DNA from: Telmatactis stephensoni
Lineage: Eukaryota > Cnidaria > Anthozoa > Actiniaria > Isophelliidae
Assembly: GCA_029948255.1 (NCBI GenBank)
Contig: JALIZF010001292.1
Location: 62,001 to 126,000 of the forward strand
Length of the DNA: 64,000 nt
Direction of reading: 5' to 3'
In this document: positions 12,514 to 24,900 of the stretch, in pieces
Numbering within the stretch: the first letter of the stretch is position 1
Layout of the letters: each line of letters opens with the position of its first letter
Translations under genes and position numbers: made by a program
Notes under the pieces: model-generated
What the model saw: only the letters and a program-made list of their open reading frames with translations
Told to the model about the DNA's origin: nothing
Databases searched by the model: none

Positions 12514-14756
12514 CATAGGAAATGAGCAAATGTTTCCAGTGCGAATGTCGGTGAAAAAGAGTTAATCTGGAATGAAGGGAGTACAGTGTTGCAAACTGAA
12601 GGAAAATTAAATTTGACGTTAATAAAATTGAATGGAATTTGGACGAAACCGGAGCTGTTATTTTTAAAGTATATCGTTGTAAATTTTGAATGTTCTTAAT
12701 GTCTCGATTCTGACTCTTGTCTTTAGACAACAATACTGAGGCTCTTTTTTAATTAATGATTTAAAAAAACTTAGGAAATGATTAAAAAAACTAAGGATCG
12801 GTGCGCAAATTGAGTCTACGGAAGGGAACTTTTTTTTTTGATACTTTTCATAACTAAAATGCTCAACTTTACATCAAATTAAGTTTATGAAACCAGGAAC
12901 TACAATATTTATCGTCTTTTTGATATTATAAAAATATAAATAGTCATATATCATCAATATTTCCGTCCGTCCGTTGCAAAGCACTTCCACATGAACGCGC
13001 CTTTGTAATAGCGCAGAATTTGGAAGGAGGAAGAACACCTGGCAAAGAATAGTTTCTTTCATGTGATCCCACATTAACAAGTAGCTAGTGATATAAAAGA
13101 CAGACTGTAATAAAAAATGCATAACATGACGGCTCTTGTTAAGTATGTTTTCATTGTAGTCTGAAGTGTTTAGAGTCGTTGAAGAGTTGTTCGCTATACA
13201 CCTTGACACGTATTGAGTAATAAGATTGATATACAATTCATTACAGAGTTCAAAACTCATTTATTTCATAGTTTATCAAGCAGCGAGCAAAACGCTGTGG
13301 CAACCTCCCTTTTGAGCGGACCGGAGCTTGAGGTAAAAGCTATAAATGTATATATATGTCCTTGTTTATTAATTATAATTAAGAAACCCTACAATCGCTA
13401 CATGGTATGATAGAGCTAATGGAATAAGTACAACAACAACACGGTATCTTATCTCATCATCATTTTTATTCTGTTAAATATACCCGCATGGGGTTATGTA
13501 ACATTTTTGCACTCAAGTTGGCCGACAAACTAATGCCATTAGAATAGCTTGATCGAAAAATCGGCAGGTATTTTTGGCGGGAATTAGGGACACGCGCCCG
13601 CAGAAGATAAGGCAACGGCCAGATGAAAGCCGACATGAGAGGCGGGCGTTTTTATCAGTCTACGATCGAGTTTGGTATCTGTGGTCAAAACTAGGGAATT
13701 ATTTTTCCTATTCTTTATTATCTTATTTGCAGTTTTGTCTATATTTTTGTAGCCACAAGAAAAACGTGATGTAATTTTAAAAATTCACCTGCATACAGGT
13801 CTATATTTGGTCATTACAACAAATTATATCTTGAAATGATTCAAAGAGCAGATTTGTTTGACTGAGAGTGTGAACTTCTCTGACATGCTATCTCCGTTTC
13901 AGCTATTATTAAAACTTTCTGAAACAGTTTCATTTTGTCTGTCTCAATGTTCGCGAAGAAAAGGGAAATATATTTATAATTTGTGACTGATTCTCTATAC
14001 CTGTAAAGTTGTTTTTCGGTAAAATGCGCGCGCTATTACGCATCGAGCGCATGCTCAAAAGATTTTTTCCTAACTTTTCTCGCTTTTTCAGCAAAATATG
14101 TCCTTGTTTTCGGATATTGTACACGCGTATATTATTCAGAATGTTGAAATCTGCTTGCTGCATAATTTTGAATTAATTTTCGTAGACCTTTTTGATTTTG
14201 AAGAAAACCACTTCGATGCAGTCCTCAATGTTTGGGCCAATCACGAACGTATAACGTTGATTTGAGAAGATATCGGAAAATAACGTCGTCTCTCTTTAGA
14301 TAAAAGTGATAATAGAATCGCGATACTTTAAAAAAGTACAAAGCATTTGCGCATTTATTGATAGATGACTTATTATCAGAGAAACATTAGAGCACTAGAC
14401 CAAACAGGCCCTAGGTTTTTGTAGCCTATTTCTGACCCAAAGTTGAAAAAGGCATATTGATATATGTTTATCGCGCGCGCATCACTGCTATGATCTGTGC
14501 GCTGTATATTTTTGTGTCTTTTTGACATTGTACTCATTTGTTTACCTATGTATGGTTTTTGTTTCCTTTATAATGACAGGGAAATTTCTCTCTTAATTAA
14601 AAATATGCAGTGCCGGTTATAACTGATTTATTTTATCAAAGTTGTTTTCTAGATCCCAGTATGCAATTAAGCAATAGTTCCGTTTGTGACTTTTTTCAGC
14701 CCCTCAATTTTTATCATAAAATCAACAAAGGAAAACCTCCAAAAAAGAAAAGGATA

Positions 14757-14839
14757 AAAAGAAAGAAAAAAGGAAGAAAGTTAGAGAGAATGGAAGGTAC
14801 AACGAAAGAAAGAAAGAATAAAAGAAGGAGAGAAAGAAA

Positions 14840-14875
<36 letters not shown>

Positions 14876-14877
14876 AA
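14757..14877. repeat. imperfect (GAAA)n microsatellite
   Basis: Purine-rich tandem GAAA with AAGAA variants. The open frames on both strands here (poly-K/R/E or poly-F/L/S) come from the repeat. Confidence 0.85.
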
Positions 14878-15884
14878 ACCTTAAGTTGAAACGTTCAAGT
14901 AAGATATCTTTCATTCAAGATCAAAAAAACTTCATCCCAAACCCATAAATTCATGCGTTGAGTCGCCAGAACTATCTAATGCAAGTTAGACACTTTCATG
15001 TTACGGTAATGACCGACCAATTGTCTAAAATAGCTACACGTAATAAAATAACAAGCACTCTAAGAAGTAAGACTCACTTCGCTACACATATACTTGAGTT
15101 TCAATTAAATACACTCGAAAAACGATGTCATCAAGTTAGGCTTACAGAGCAGCTGAGATCTGTCTTATAAATTATGCTAATACAGCCATCGGCGCACAAA
15201 ACCGACATGCCTCCTGAAAGGTACGGATGTATTTTGAACGATCAATTCCATGCAATTTTCCATCAGCTATCAATTTAGTATATAACTTATGAGATTTCTT
15301 ATGGACGGTGTTCATCAAATAAACCACAACGGTGACAAAGAAATGGACCCAGGATGTTGGAACAGTCTGATCCAATCACCTTGCAAAAAACCGCGGAAGT
15401 TGGAAAAAGGCCGACAAACGTTTTTGACAGACTTTCGTCACGATTCGTTTATCAAGAAAACAAATTATTTTGCCCAATTTGCGCGCTATTGACTTTGACA
15501 ATCTTAATTTCCTTGGATCCTTTTAAAGCGTCTTCCTTGAGTCCGTCGTTTTTCTTAAAAACCGGACTTAATCTCGCTCAAAAATAACTCTTTACTGAGT
15601 CGTCTTGTCAGTAACGTTTGCGACCAGCCAGTAGCTTCTCTGTACTGGAAACTCATTCAATTGCTGAAAAGAGTTTGGACTTCTGCCTGCGCAAATAGCT
15701 TACGGTTAGTTCGCTTGTTACGTCTAGTGTAGCTATGTATAACTATCATTTTATTGCCGATACCAATAAGTAAACCCTTTATACGTCACAAGTAGGTAGC
15801 CCTAAGTGTACTGTGGGTGAAGTATATTGTAAAGTGATTTAGATTTGTTGTAATTTCGCTATTTTTATTACTGTGTAGGTTTAA

Positions 15885-16118
15885 AGGTGCTGTTACACGA
15901 GACGATTTTTAACGACAATTTTCCGCGCAACGCTGCAATAACTTGCAATATTTTGCATTGCAAGTTTCTGACTTGGATTCAAAAACTCGCAACGCGTTGC
16001 CGAAGCGAAAATTGCAAGGAAAATCGTTCAAAATGTCATGTTACACGAGAAAGATTCAGTTAACGCAACGCCGTTGCGCTGAAAATCGTCGTTGAAAATC
16101 GTCTCGTGTAACACCGCC
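15885..16118. mobile_element. TIR MITE flanked by TTAA
   Basis: The left end is GGTGCTGTTACACGAGACG and the right end, inverted, is GGCGGTGTTACACGAGACG. The arms continue into ATTTTCAACGAC-like sequence. TTAA lies on both sides (15881-15884 and 16119-16122), consistent with a TTAA target duplication as made by piggyBac-type transposases. A diverged relative occurs at 31674-31893. Confidence 0.7.
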
Positions 16119-16192
16119 TTAAGGCTTCTCACGAATTTTTAGTACTGAACTGAATGGTTTCAATCCTAAACTGACTTTCACTCAATTCAGCT

Positions 16193-16399
16193 GGGTCCCC
16201 TATAGCCCTTTGCAAAATGAAATCACGCGAAAATATTTGGTCTTTTCACACATCACGGATAATAAAAAAACCTCTTTCACGTTCACAAAAAATCAAAAGT
16301 CGCTTTCACGTGGACGCAAAAAGATTTTAGATCTTAAATCACGTTTCACGTCAAAATATATCAGCCATTCACGGTTCACGCAAAAGGTATAGGGGACCC
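16193..16399. mobile_element. TIR element with perfect 12-bp ends GGGTCCCCTATA
   Basis: The left end GGGTCCCCTATA is matched exactly by its complement at the right end (TATAGGGGACCC). The interior repeats TTTCACGTTCAC-like blocks. A second copy lies at 36607-36768 inside a lipoxygenase intron, with recognisable AAATCACRTTTCACKTCAAA and a shared right end; its left end is lost. Confidence 0.7.
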
Positions 16400-16593
16400 T
16401 GTAAATTCGCAGGAAAAACTGCATAAAAATGGTTTGAAACAGAAGTTTTACTCTCTATTTACACAAATGACATTGTATTGTTTCTGTTTGGTTTCTTTTC
16501 ATTTGGGCCGGTATAAGTGTGGCTGTCACGCCTTATTAAGAAGAAAACTCCCACTAGTATTTTAGCCTTTTCAGTTACAAGATGGGTGCTCAG

Positions 16594-16772
16594 CAGGGGT
16601 GGATTTAGGGGAGGGGTGCAAGGGGTGTGCACCCCTTCCTGAGACGACTTTAAGCCCTTTTTTCTCAATATTTTTCCAAAATATCCTTTCGGCAGTTTCC
16701 AATTTCTATGATGGTGCACCGCATCCTGTAGACGGTGCACCCCTCCTAAAGATAATCCTGGATCCGCCCCTG
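16594..16772. mobile_element. MITE, CAGGGG(C/T)GGAT family, 5-bp target duplication
   Basis: Begins CAGGGGTGGATTTAGGGG and ends CCTGGATCCGCCCCTG. The flanking CTCAG (16589-16593 and 16773-16777) is an exact 5-bp duplication. The interior carries GTGCACCCC on both sides. A relative with its own 5-bp duplication is at 29344-29544. The short frames inside are not genes. Confidence 0.75.
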
Positions 16773-16777
16773 CTCAG

Positions 16778-17723
16778 CTTTCGAAACTTTCCGACGGCGG
16801 TTCTCCACTGATTTCCACACGTCACCTTGAAAAATGAATACCAACATTCAAAAAACATGCATTACAAACGTGAATTAATACCACTATTTATTGCTACTGA
16901 AACATATTAAAAAGAAAAATGAATGTAATATAAATTTTAGAATTTAAAGTTTTGAAACTGAAATGTAATTTAAAGTTACGTTGTTGGCAATTCCGCTTCC
17001 AGATTCTTTTGTCGAATGCTTTTGTCATCCAAACCCTGGTTTTAAGAACTCAAAAAAATTATCAGGCTATAATTAATGTTCAGGCTATAATTAATGTCCT
17101 TGGGCGCGCTGTATAGACATTGCCCCAAGGCGTGCTGTATAATACACATCCGAGAGTTATTTCTTAATTAAGAAAAAATACCCATAATATTCTCTATTTG
17201 CTATAGATATGAACAGAATTGTATGTACCATATGTACTTATTGCTTAAGCTTGTAGGTGCTTACTTTAACAAATTTTTTCTTGTAGGAACTGCTTGTTAT
17301 ACTGAGTCCATATTAAGACGACGAGGAATGAAAAACGCCTTAAAAATGCCTAAAAATAGCATGCAGCAGTAGACCTTATTTCAGTGGTCAGCTGTTTCTT
17401 AAAGATGGTTAATTGAATATTATCTACACAGCGTGGCTAGAGAGACGATAAGCATTTCAAGACATGTATACATCCGAATAAAACATATTTAATTAATATA
17501 TCAGTCACATCTATCAGATAGAAAGACAAGCAAGCTCAGAAAGAACTCTAAATAGCTATATTGGACACGTTGGTTTGACTAGACCACGCAGTGAGTCAAC
17601 TTAGACGTGGTTTGACTGTGTATCAAGACATTTCCAGAAAGTGACGTTCATTGTTGTCATGGTAACAGTGTAACATCAGAGTTAAAAACGGCATAGTTTG
17701 TCCACTGGCTAAGCATTTCTATC
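16778..17723. other. upstream region of GPCR 1
   Basis: No exon is recognised. It contains a short direct duplication, CAGGCTATAATTAATGT (about 17064-17098). The promoter and 5' UTR of GPCR 1 must lie here or further upstream, but no core element can be assigned with confidence. Confidence 0.3.
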
Positions 17724-18695
17724 ATGGCAAATCCAACAAACTACGAAACAGTAACAGACTTAGAGAAAGACATCAAACTGACTTTGTATGTATTGACGTT
17801 GTTTCTTGGCCTGAGCGGCAATTCCTTGGTTCTTGTGATTCTAATGCAAAAGATTCGCCGAGTTTCAAACGATTTATTTATCATCAATTTAGCAGTTGCT
17901 GATTTGACGCTGTTGGTTTTCTCAATTCCAGTAATGGTTCTGTACTATGGAGAATTCACGTCGCCTGATTTCGTGTGTAAAGTTGTGTGGCCCATGATGA
18001 CTGTTTCGAATACTGTAAGTATTTTCACTTTAACACTGATGGCAATGTGTCGTTGTCATGTGATCTTGAACTCATTCAGACCCGAGGTAAGACAGAGAAA
18101 CATTTACCGCGCTATTGCGTCAACATGGAGTTCGTCCATTATCCTCTTGTTACCACTCATGGTCGTAGCAACTTCAGACCCTGCAGGGGGCTGTCAAGAG
18201 GAGTGGAATTCTAAAATGGATGGTAAGATTTACACCATTGTGCTTGTAATTCTACAGTATGTTTTGCCTTTGACTCTAATCGCTATCGCATATGTTTGGA
18301 TCGCCGTCGATTTGTGGAAGCCACGAAACTTGAATTTCACGTGGACCGCTGCTGATCGTAAAGGACGAGAAAAACGTCGTAAAGAAAACACGCAAATTGT
18401 CAAGACTTTAGCAACTATTGTTGTACTTTTTGCCATTTGTATGTTACCTGGTCATATTGCTTGGCTTCTTGGAGACTTTGGTGGCGAAGACGAAGTAAAA
18501 GTCGCAAAAGTAATCTTGAGGTTTTTTGATATTCTGGTGTATATACATAGCTGTCTAAATCCAATAGTTTATGGAACTCTAACCAAGTATTTTAGACGAG
18601 AGTATACGAGGTATATCGCCTACATGTTTTGCTGTAGAAAACAGCTATATTTTCCCGCCAGTCGACAATCGAATCAACCGACCAATGATAATTGA
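17724..18695 (+). CDS. class A (rhodopsin-like) GPCR 1, intronless
   Basis: A 323-aa seven-helix plasma-membrane receptor; the ligand is unknown. Landmarks: G32-N33 in TM1, NLAVADL with D60 in TM2, Cys in VCKVVW at the top of TM3 and Cys in GGCQEEW (ECL2) for the usual disulfide, QYVLPL in TM5, CMLP in place of CWLP in TM6, and NPIVYG in TM7. The DRY position reads CRC, so Arg is kept while Asp and Tyr are lost. A basic ICL3 (KGREKRRKE) precedes TM6. ECL2, KENTQIVKTLA and W..GDFG closely match GPCR 3 at 55429-56490, so the two are paralogues. The ATG at 17724 opens a short extracellular N-terminus without a signal peptide, normal for the class. The set of motifs suggests a lineage-expanded, peptide-receptor-like clade; the subfamily is inference. 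Confidence 0.93.
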   Translation: MANPTNYETVTDLEKDIKLTLYVLTLFLGLSGNSLVLVILMQKIRRVSNDLFIINLAVADLTLLVFSIPVMVLYYGEFTSPDFVCKVVWPMMTVSNTVSIFTLTLMAMCRCHVILNSFRPEVRQRNIYRAIASTWSSSIILLLPLMVVATSDPAGGCQEEWNSKMDGKIYTIVLVILQYVLPLTLIAIAYVWIAVDLWKPRNLNFTWTAADRKGREKRRKENTQIVKTLATIVVLFAICMLPGHIAWLLGDFGGEDEVKVAKVILRFFDILVYIHSCLNPIVYGTLTKYFRREYTRYIAYMFCCRKQLYFPASRQSNQPTNDN

Positions 18696-21120
18696 TGAAT
18701 GATAATTAACAATAATTAATGCCAATGATAATGCAAAAAGCCACGTTAATTTATCCAGGACCTTTTTAGAACATCCTAAAGCACATAACTATATAGCCAA
18801 GAAATAATATCCCTTTAGCTTGTGCAAATCGGCCTTTGATCTGTTTGATGGACGGGGGAAATGAAGGAGATTAGCAGAGAAGGGGGGAGAACGGGGATCG
18901 AATTCGCTCCCCTCTCCTTTCCTCCAAACCCCACCCTTTCCCCAGAGCCTTCCACAGGTCCCTCTTGCTATTCCCCTCGGCTTCCCACAAATTCCCTCTC
19001 GGGGCTTAATTTGAACAGATACTGTCACAGTACTATTGTAGACTCATGTTAAATGACCTTGGAACGAGTCATTCTCGTACTCAGAGCATCTCGTCCGTCG
19101 TTCCTAGGAACGACCTCCTAGGTGCTCTAGGTACGAGAATGGGAACGAGTGTCAGGTTTTTGTTGCACTGCGCATGCGTCAGACATAATGAAATTGTCCT
19201 ATACTCCCACACGCGAAAATGACTTCATATAAAAGACAAAAAGCTTTAGAGATGCCTATCAAGGAAAAATAAACATAAATGGAAATACAAGTGTTCATTA
19301 CTTATCAATCGGTCGTTCTTGGTCGGCACTGAAAAGATTTGAAGAAAAAACTCCCATGCATCATTCAATGATCAGTATCACTTAGCAAAGTGAAGAAAGG
19401 GAATTGTCTCATATGGTCTGAAATCGTATTAGTGAAACAGTCGCTTTTGTTGCTTTTGTATGGCCTTGAGGATCCCCGTTTTCACGTTTGAAACTTACGT
19501 AAGTCTTTCAAATACTTTTCATGGACGGGGAAAGGAAAATTTTCACAATTAATTTCAGCGTACCGAAAGTAAGAAGAATTTAAAAGTACTGGTCAGTCTC
19601 AGTCAGCTGAAATGAAGTTGTGAAAATCAGACTCAATCCTGAAAAATCACGATTAGAACCAAACTGGATAACATCAGATTCAAAACTCGATCTCGTTAAT
19701 TTCAGATTGATACGACTTATTAATTCACCTTATTTCATACTCAGATTTGCAAGTTAGGTACTTTGATTTCGCGATTTTATTCACAAATGAAGAAAACTAT
19801 AGAACACACATACTAAAGGTTAAAATTCCGAGGAAAATCATTTTCGCGAAAACTTTTACTGGCACATTTTTTGGAGGAAAATCGTGGGATTGACCGAATA
19901 AAGATTCGAGAAAATGAGTATTGATATGATGCGGATACATATGAGACTGGGAATCGCACTGGTTTTATTTAATGGAAACAGTCACATCATACATCAGACA
20001 ATAGGTCATCATTTCAGATATATTGTTTATGTATATATGTAAAAACATGTATATATGTAAATACGCGTCATCATATCTCATGCCAGTAATATTGATTAAC
20101 TATATCAAACTATTTCAATATTCATTTACTATACTATTAATATTTAGATCATGGTTTTATTGTTCAATAAAAGAATCATATCTCACCTACTGGGTAGAGT
20201 ACGTTACGATTAAAATAAAAGTTGTCGGGAAAAGGGGGAAAGGCGCGCGCTCTAACAAAAACGCTTGGGTTTCCTGTGTAACCAAAGACGGGGACTTTGG
20301 GGGAGGGAAGCAGAAGAAATAAACGCCCCTCCTGTTCACATGTATTCGAGAACCAAATCTAAGACGTACTTACGTAACGTATACCGTTACCTATTTCTAT
20401 GAAAGACGTACCATCTGATGTTGACGGGATGCAATTCACGAAAATGTCATGATCGCAATTGGATAGTTTTCTCTAAATATATTATTTGACTTTGTCTTGT
20501 CACTTTTCTTTTATTTGAATTGGTATAAAATATTGATCGATTAAAATGTTGAAATAACACCTAGCCTCGAATAAATACCTCTTCCCCCCCCCCAGGCCAG
20601 CCACCATACTGAGCTCATTGTTTAAATGAACGCCCTGGGAGTCTAGTACAAATACGGCAGACCTGGTACATGTTGGTAAAGCCGTTAGGCAAAGAAACTC
20701 ATATTCAACGTCAGTAATTCCTTCATCACAAAGCTGGTGCCCGTTACTTGAAAGACCCGACAATTTTCGGGCCCGCTAATTGAAGGGGAAAATTACGGGA
20801 GCGCGCGAGCACCCATTAACTTGCCTGTAACTTGAAAATTACGCGCGTGCGCTTCGAGATCCGAAAAATCCGTCAATTTTATCAGGTAAGCTAACGGGTG
20901 ACCCGTAAAGTTGTCGGATCTTTCGAGAAACGGGTCCCAGGTCTTTCAGAAGACCGATGGTGTGCTATCCCCCCCCCTCCATCAGTGGAGACTTAGAGTT
21001 GTTGGGACAAGTGTACGAGGAACCTGCCGCTCGGAAGGCCGCGTTAGTGCAAAGACAGGATTAACTCAAATGATAGTGTTTCAGTGTTGAAAGAAAATTC
21101 ATAGAAAAGATTCTAAAGCA
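18696..21120. other. intergenic stretch with repeats
   Basis: No gene is recognised. A pyrimidine-rich CCCCTCTCC block lies at about 18900-18990, a foldback at 19071-19140 and a polyC run at about 20585-20594. The short frames (18789-19052, 20023-20322, 20500-20763) have no domain signal. Confidence 0.4.
19071..19140. repeat. small foldback, ends ATTCTCGTAC / GTACGAGAAT
   Basis: Two 35-bp arms meet at GTTCCTAGGAACG. The ends resemble those of the foldbacks at 29648-29721 and 54666-54742 (TCTCGTACCC or TCTCGTTTCC), suggesting one loose family. Confidence 0.65.
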
Positions 21121-21179
21121 CGAATGAAAAAAAAAATGAAAAAAGAAAAGAAAAGAAAAGAAAAGAAAAGGAAAGGAAA

Positions 21180-21211
<32 letters not shown>

Positions 21212-21234
21212 AAAAGAAGAAGAAAAAAGAAAGA
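21121..21234. repeat. (AAAAG)n/(AAAG)n microsatellite
   Basis: Purine-rich tandem array. Read on the minus strand it directly follows a tRNA-like block (21240-21340), the order expected of a SINE with a simple-sequence tail. Confidence 0.8.
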
Positions 21235-21239
21235 ACAGT

Positions 21240-21340
21240 TTTTGACGCAAGCAGGGATCGAACCCGCTACCAAAAGCGAATTAGTATGCTAATTTTATGC
21301 AAAATCTAAAAAAAATCGGACCATGCATCCAGACAAATCG
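21240..21340 (-). repeat. tRNA-derived fragment with a perfect B box
   Basis: The minus strand carries GGTTCGATCCC (about 21251-21265), an exact match to the RNA polymerase III B-box consensus. A box A-like TGGATGCATGG lies upstream. No cloverleaf with a paired acceptor stem can be drawn, so this is a SINE head or tRNA relic, not a tRNA gene. Confidence 0.45.
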
Positions 21341-21424
21341 CTGAATCATCGCATGTTACGTATAGGATGGAGATTTCGGCCCCTTCCGCGCTATCGGTAG
21401 AACACAGCGAGCTTCGCGGTCAAC

Positions 21425-21495
21425 GAGGGAGGAAACAGTCGGATCCTAGGCCGTGAGTAACTGCACCTTACCACTAGACTAACTGGTCTACTGAG
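21425..21495 (-). repeat. tRNA-derived fragment (A box)
   Basis: The minus strand contains TAGTCTAGTGG, an exact A-box match resembling tRNA-Glu/Asp D-arm sequence, followed about 25 bp later by a degenerate B box (GGATCCGACTG). It is too decayed to be a functional tRNA. Confidence 0.35.
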
Positions 21496-21560
21496 GGAAT
21501 TGGAAGACAAAATAACCTAGTGTATCCTGTGAATGGACTGACTATTGTTGTGCAAATTAG

Positions 21561-21635
21561 GTGTTTCCGTGGCGCAGTTTGAAAAACCATGGACATTGGA
21601 GCAGATGGTCATGGGTTCGAGACCGCTTTCGGCTA
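21561..21635 (+). repeat. tRNA-derived fragment with A and B boxes
   Basis: TGGCGCAGTTT at 21570-21580 and GGTTCGAGACC at 21614-21624 match the A and B boxes with tRNA-like spacing, and a T-rich run follows. The 5' GTTTCCG has no partner at the 3' side, so the acceptor stem does not form. It is a tRNA pseudogene or SINE head, possibly descended from an elongator Met-like tRNA. Confidence 0.5.
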
Positions 21636-21854
21636 CGTTCTTTTCTTTTTTGTTTCCTTTTTTTCCCCTTTGCTATTATGTTTTTCTTTTTGCTCTCCCT
21701 AATATTATAATATTAATTTGTAAGAAATGAAAAAATCAACTGACGAAAGTTTTATTTGGAAATGTTCCGCAAGAGTTTGTATCGTGTTGGTTTTCCTGTG
21801 TCGTTATCAACCACAGGAAACCCGTTCGATCCAGGTCATATGACAATTTTCAAA

Positions 21855-21938
21855 ATGGCCGAAAGATGTGACAAACGGAAAGAGGAAATAAACAGTTCTT
21901 CTCGCCATTTAGAAGTCAAATTTTGTAATTTTATCTAA
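21855..21938 (+). other. possible upstream ORF ahead of WDR41
   Basis: ATG in a good context (CAAAATGGCC) opens a 27-codon frame that stops 28 bp before the WDR41 start. If the WDR41 leader is transcribed from here and unspliced, this would be a uORF. Neither the transcript start nor leader splicing can be seen. Confidence 0.25.
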
Positions 21939-21966
21939 TGTAATTCTTAGCTTTGTTTCCTGGGAG

Positions 21967-24900
21967 ATGTTTCGTTCCAAGAAAACGTTTGTAAAAAGAG
22001 AAAAAACAGAGGTAAGTGTTGTCTTTCTTGCGTGGAAATGTCTTGTCTTACTGTGGTAGCAATATGTGAGTAAAACTAAATAATTATCAACTATTATTAA
22101 CTTAATAGGTTGTGAATGTCCCTGAAATAACAGATGATCAAACCAGGAACCCATTTACAGAGATATTATTGTTAGCATGTCATAAAAATATAGTGCATCT
22201 CTTGATGGTCATTGATGGAAAAATGTGAGTTCTTTTCAAACGTGTATTAAAAATCATATACGAAAACCATGACACGCAGCTGACTGTCAGTGGATTGATG
22301 AGTAACAGTTTACTGACAGTCCACCAACAGTCCATTGACTGTCAACTGTATGTACATAACTCAGCGGCGGGTCTATACCTTTTGAAAGGAGGGGGGGCAC
22401 CATTTTACAAAACACAGTCGTGGGGGCGTAACTTCCTCAAACCCCCTTCTAAAGTAACCTTGCAGGGCTTTAGCAAGCCATAAAATTCTGAGGGGCTAAA
22501 ACAACCTATATCATGATTATCCTTTTGCGTGAGCGTAGAGAGCGTGAAATTTGAGTAAGGCATGTCAATTCAATGAACAATACAATAAAAACTAACAACA
22601 ACAAACATTTAGAAAGTACATGTAAAGCTTTGGGAAATTTATATTGTCCCACCTTTAGAGGAGAGAGGGGAAGAGAGAGAGAGAGAGAGAAAAATAAATA
22701 GATAGGGCCCAACTGAAAAGGGGGGGCACTAGTCCCCCCAGGTCCCCCCTTAGATCTGCCACTTTGACTTGGTCTAAATTTGTATACTCTGATGTGAATG
22801 ATCAGCCAGTGAACACACTCTATGGAGGGAGAGAAGGACAAGGAAAACCATGTCTATGTGCTCACAGCTCCAATATAATAATAAGTTTTAAACTTTAATA
22901 AAGTATATTATTATGACCTTTCTCCCCCTCTCCTACCTCACCAGAGCCTGCTCACAGGTTATACATTATATATATTGTACCAATTAGTGTTAATTTTCTC
23001 TCAAGACTTGTCTCTGCAGCTGATGACAATACAGCAGTGTTATGGGATGTACAGGTAGTATATTTATCAATTTATAGACTTGCTAGGCTACCAGGTGACT
23101 GACCTACCAACTAAATAACATTAACCAACTGACTGACTGACTGACTGACTGACTGACTGACTGACTGTCTGACTGACTGACTGACCGACTGACCGACTGA
23201 CTGACTGACTGACTGACTGACTGACTGACTACTGACTGACTGACTGACTGACTGACTGAATCACAGACAGACAGACAGACATACAGACTGACTGACAGAC
23301 AGATAGGCAGTTAGACAGAATGGGTGATTGATTGACAGACGAAGATAAATTGATGATCAACTTTAGAACTAAATGAATGCATATCACTGTCCATCCACAA
23401 GTAGTTACCAAAATGTACTCTGGCAATCTGCTCAAAATTAATAATAATTAATAATAATTTGCTGATAATCAAGATCTATATTGTAAATGTAAATTATTTT
23501 GATGTCTATTCTCAGACAGGTAAAAGACTCCATATTCTACAAGGACACAGTCGTCCCATCACATGTATGATGACTTTAAACCTACCACAGGAATACCAAA
23601 GTGAAGAGCAGACATATCCACAAGTTTTGTTACTGACTGGGTCCTCTGACAAAATGATCTGTGTATCCTTGAGATAAAAGAATATTTGTGTACAGTGAAG
23701 GCCTCTGGTTATTCTTTTGTTCAACCTGTCTTAATTAAATCATTATAATGGATCGTAAGCAAATAATTTTATAAACAGACTGTTGTTGAAGTGCAGTATA
23801 GTAACTGAACAACAGCTGGGGTACAGAATTTTGTTTTCCTTAATACTGGTTATTTACAGGTTTGGGACATTGAAGATGGGTTGTGTTTACATACCATTAC
23901 AGAACATAATAGCTCTGTTAAGGTACACTATCTCTATACTATAATGCACATAATGTTTTCTAGTTTTGTAACACTTCGTAACCTTTGTAACCTATGATAG
24001 ATAATTACAAAATACACATGCCTGCCAGTTGGAAACATTAGATCGATAAATGTTTTAAATGTTAATGTATGACAGAATTGACATAGTTTTTTTGTGTATT
24101 TAACAAATGGAAGATGGTTTTGAGTTGTCTGTCCTTTTATTGACACACTCTTGATGTCATAAAATGTTCAAAACTCAAGTTTCACTGTAAAGTTTTGAAC
24201 ATTTTATGGTGTCAAGAATGTGTCAATAAGAGGACAGACGACTCAGAACCATCTTCAATTTGTTTTTTTACAACAATTATTATTTGAGGTAAAAGTTAAA
24301 AAATCCTTATCCAATGGGGCAACAGAAGGAGCACACACATGCCAAAATGTGTCAGCAGCATGTCTGTCCTCTTATTGACACACTCTAATCAACCAATCAG
24401 ATTGTATGTATTGTGAGATTAGTATCAAGTGTTGTAAAATTCTTCATTCCAGTGCCTTGTATCCATGAAAGAAGAAAATGTATTCTTTTCTGGTGGTCAG
24501 GACTTATGTTTGTGGGATGAACAGGGAAATCTCTTACACAAATTAGAGAGGACCTCAGAACACTGTAAGTTTGTGCAGTGATCTCTTGCCTACTGGACCC
24601 CTTAGTAAGAGAGACATCCCTTTCTGCTCAAATCACATATATTTACTGCATTTTAATTTCCTCTAAGATGGAAACCTGTTGACATTCCCTATGATGTCCA
24701 TCTTAAAGGGAGCTCACTGTAATTGAGAATTTGTTGCATAATTTGTTACATCTATTGCTAATATACATTTGATGTCATGTGACAGTAAATGACCTTATTG
24801 TACTGTGTGTATTTCCAGCTGATATTCATACCATGCTGCCCGTCAAGAACAGCAGAATAGTTACAGCATCAAACAAGTCATCACTAGGTATTCATGCTAT

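Larger units (their letters stand above)
10439..15880. other. gene-free stretch
   Basis: No recognised gene. The 128-aa frame on the minus strand at 12874-13260 and the frame at 15172-15375 have no identifiable domain. Contents: a palindrome cluster at 12301-12513 and a GAAA microsatellite at 14757-14877. Confidence 0.45.

Noticed and set aside
12874..13260. 128-aa minus-strand open frame
   Set aside because: No domain is recognised and it is isolated in an AT-rich repeat-bearing stretch. A transposable-element relic or chance frame is more likely.
21561..21635. Functional tRNA gene
   Set aside because: A and B boxes are good but the acceptor stem and the T stem do not pair properly.
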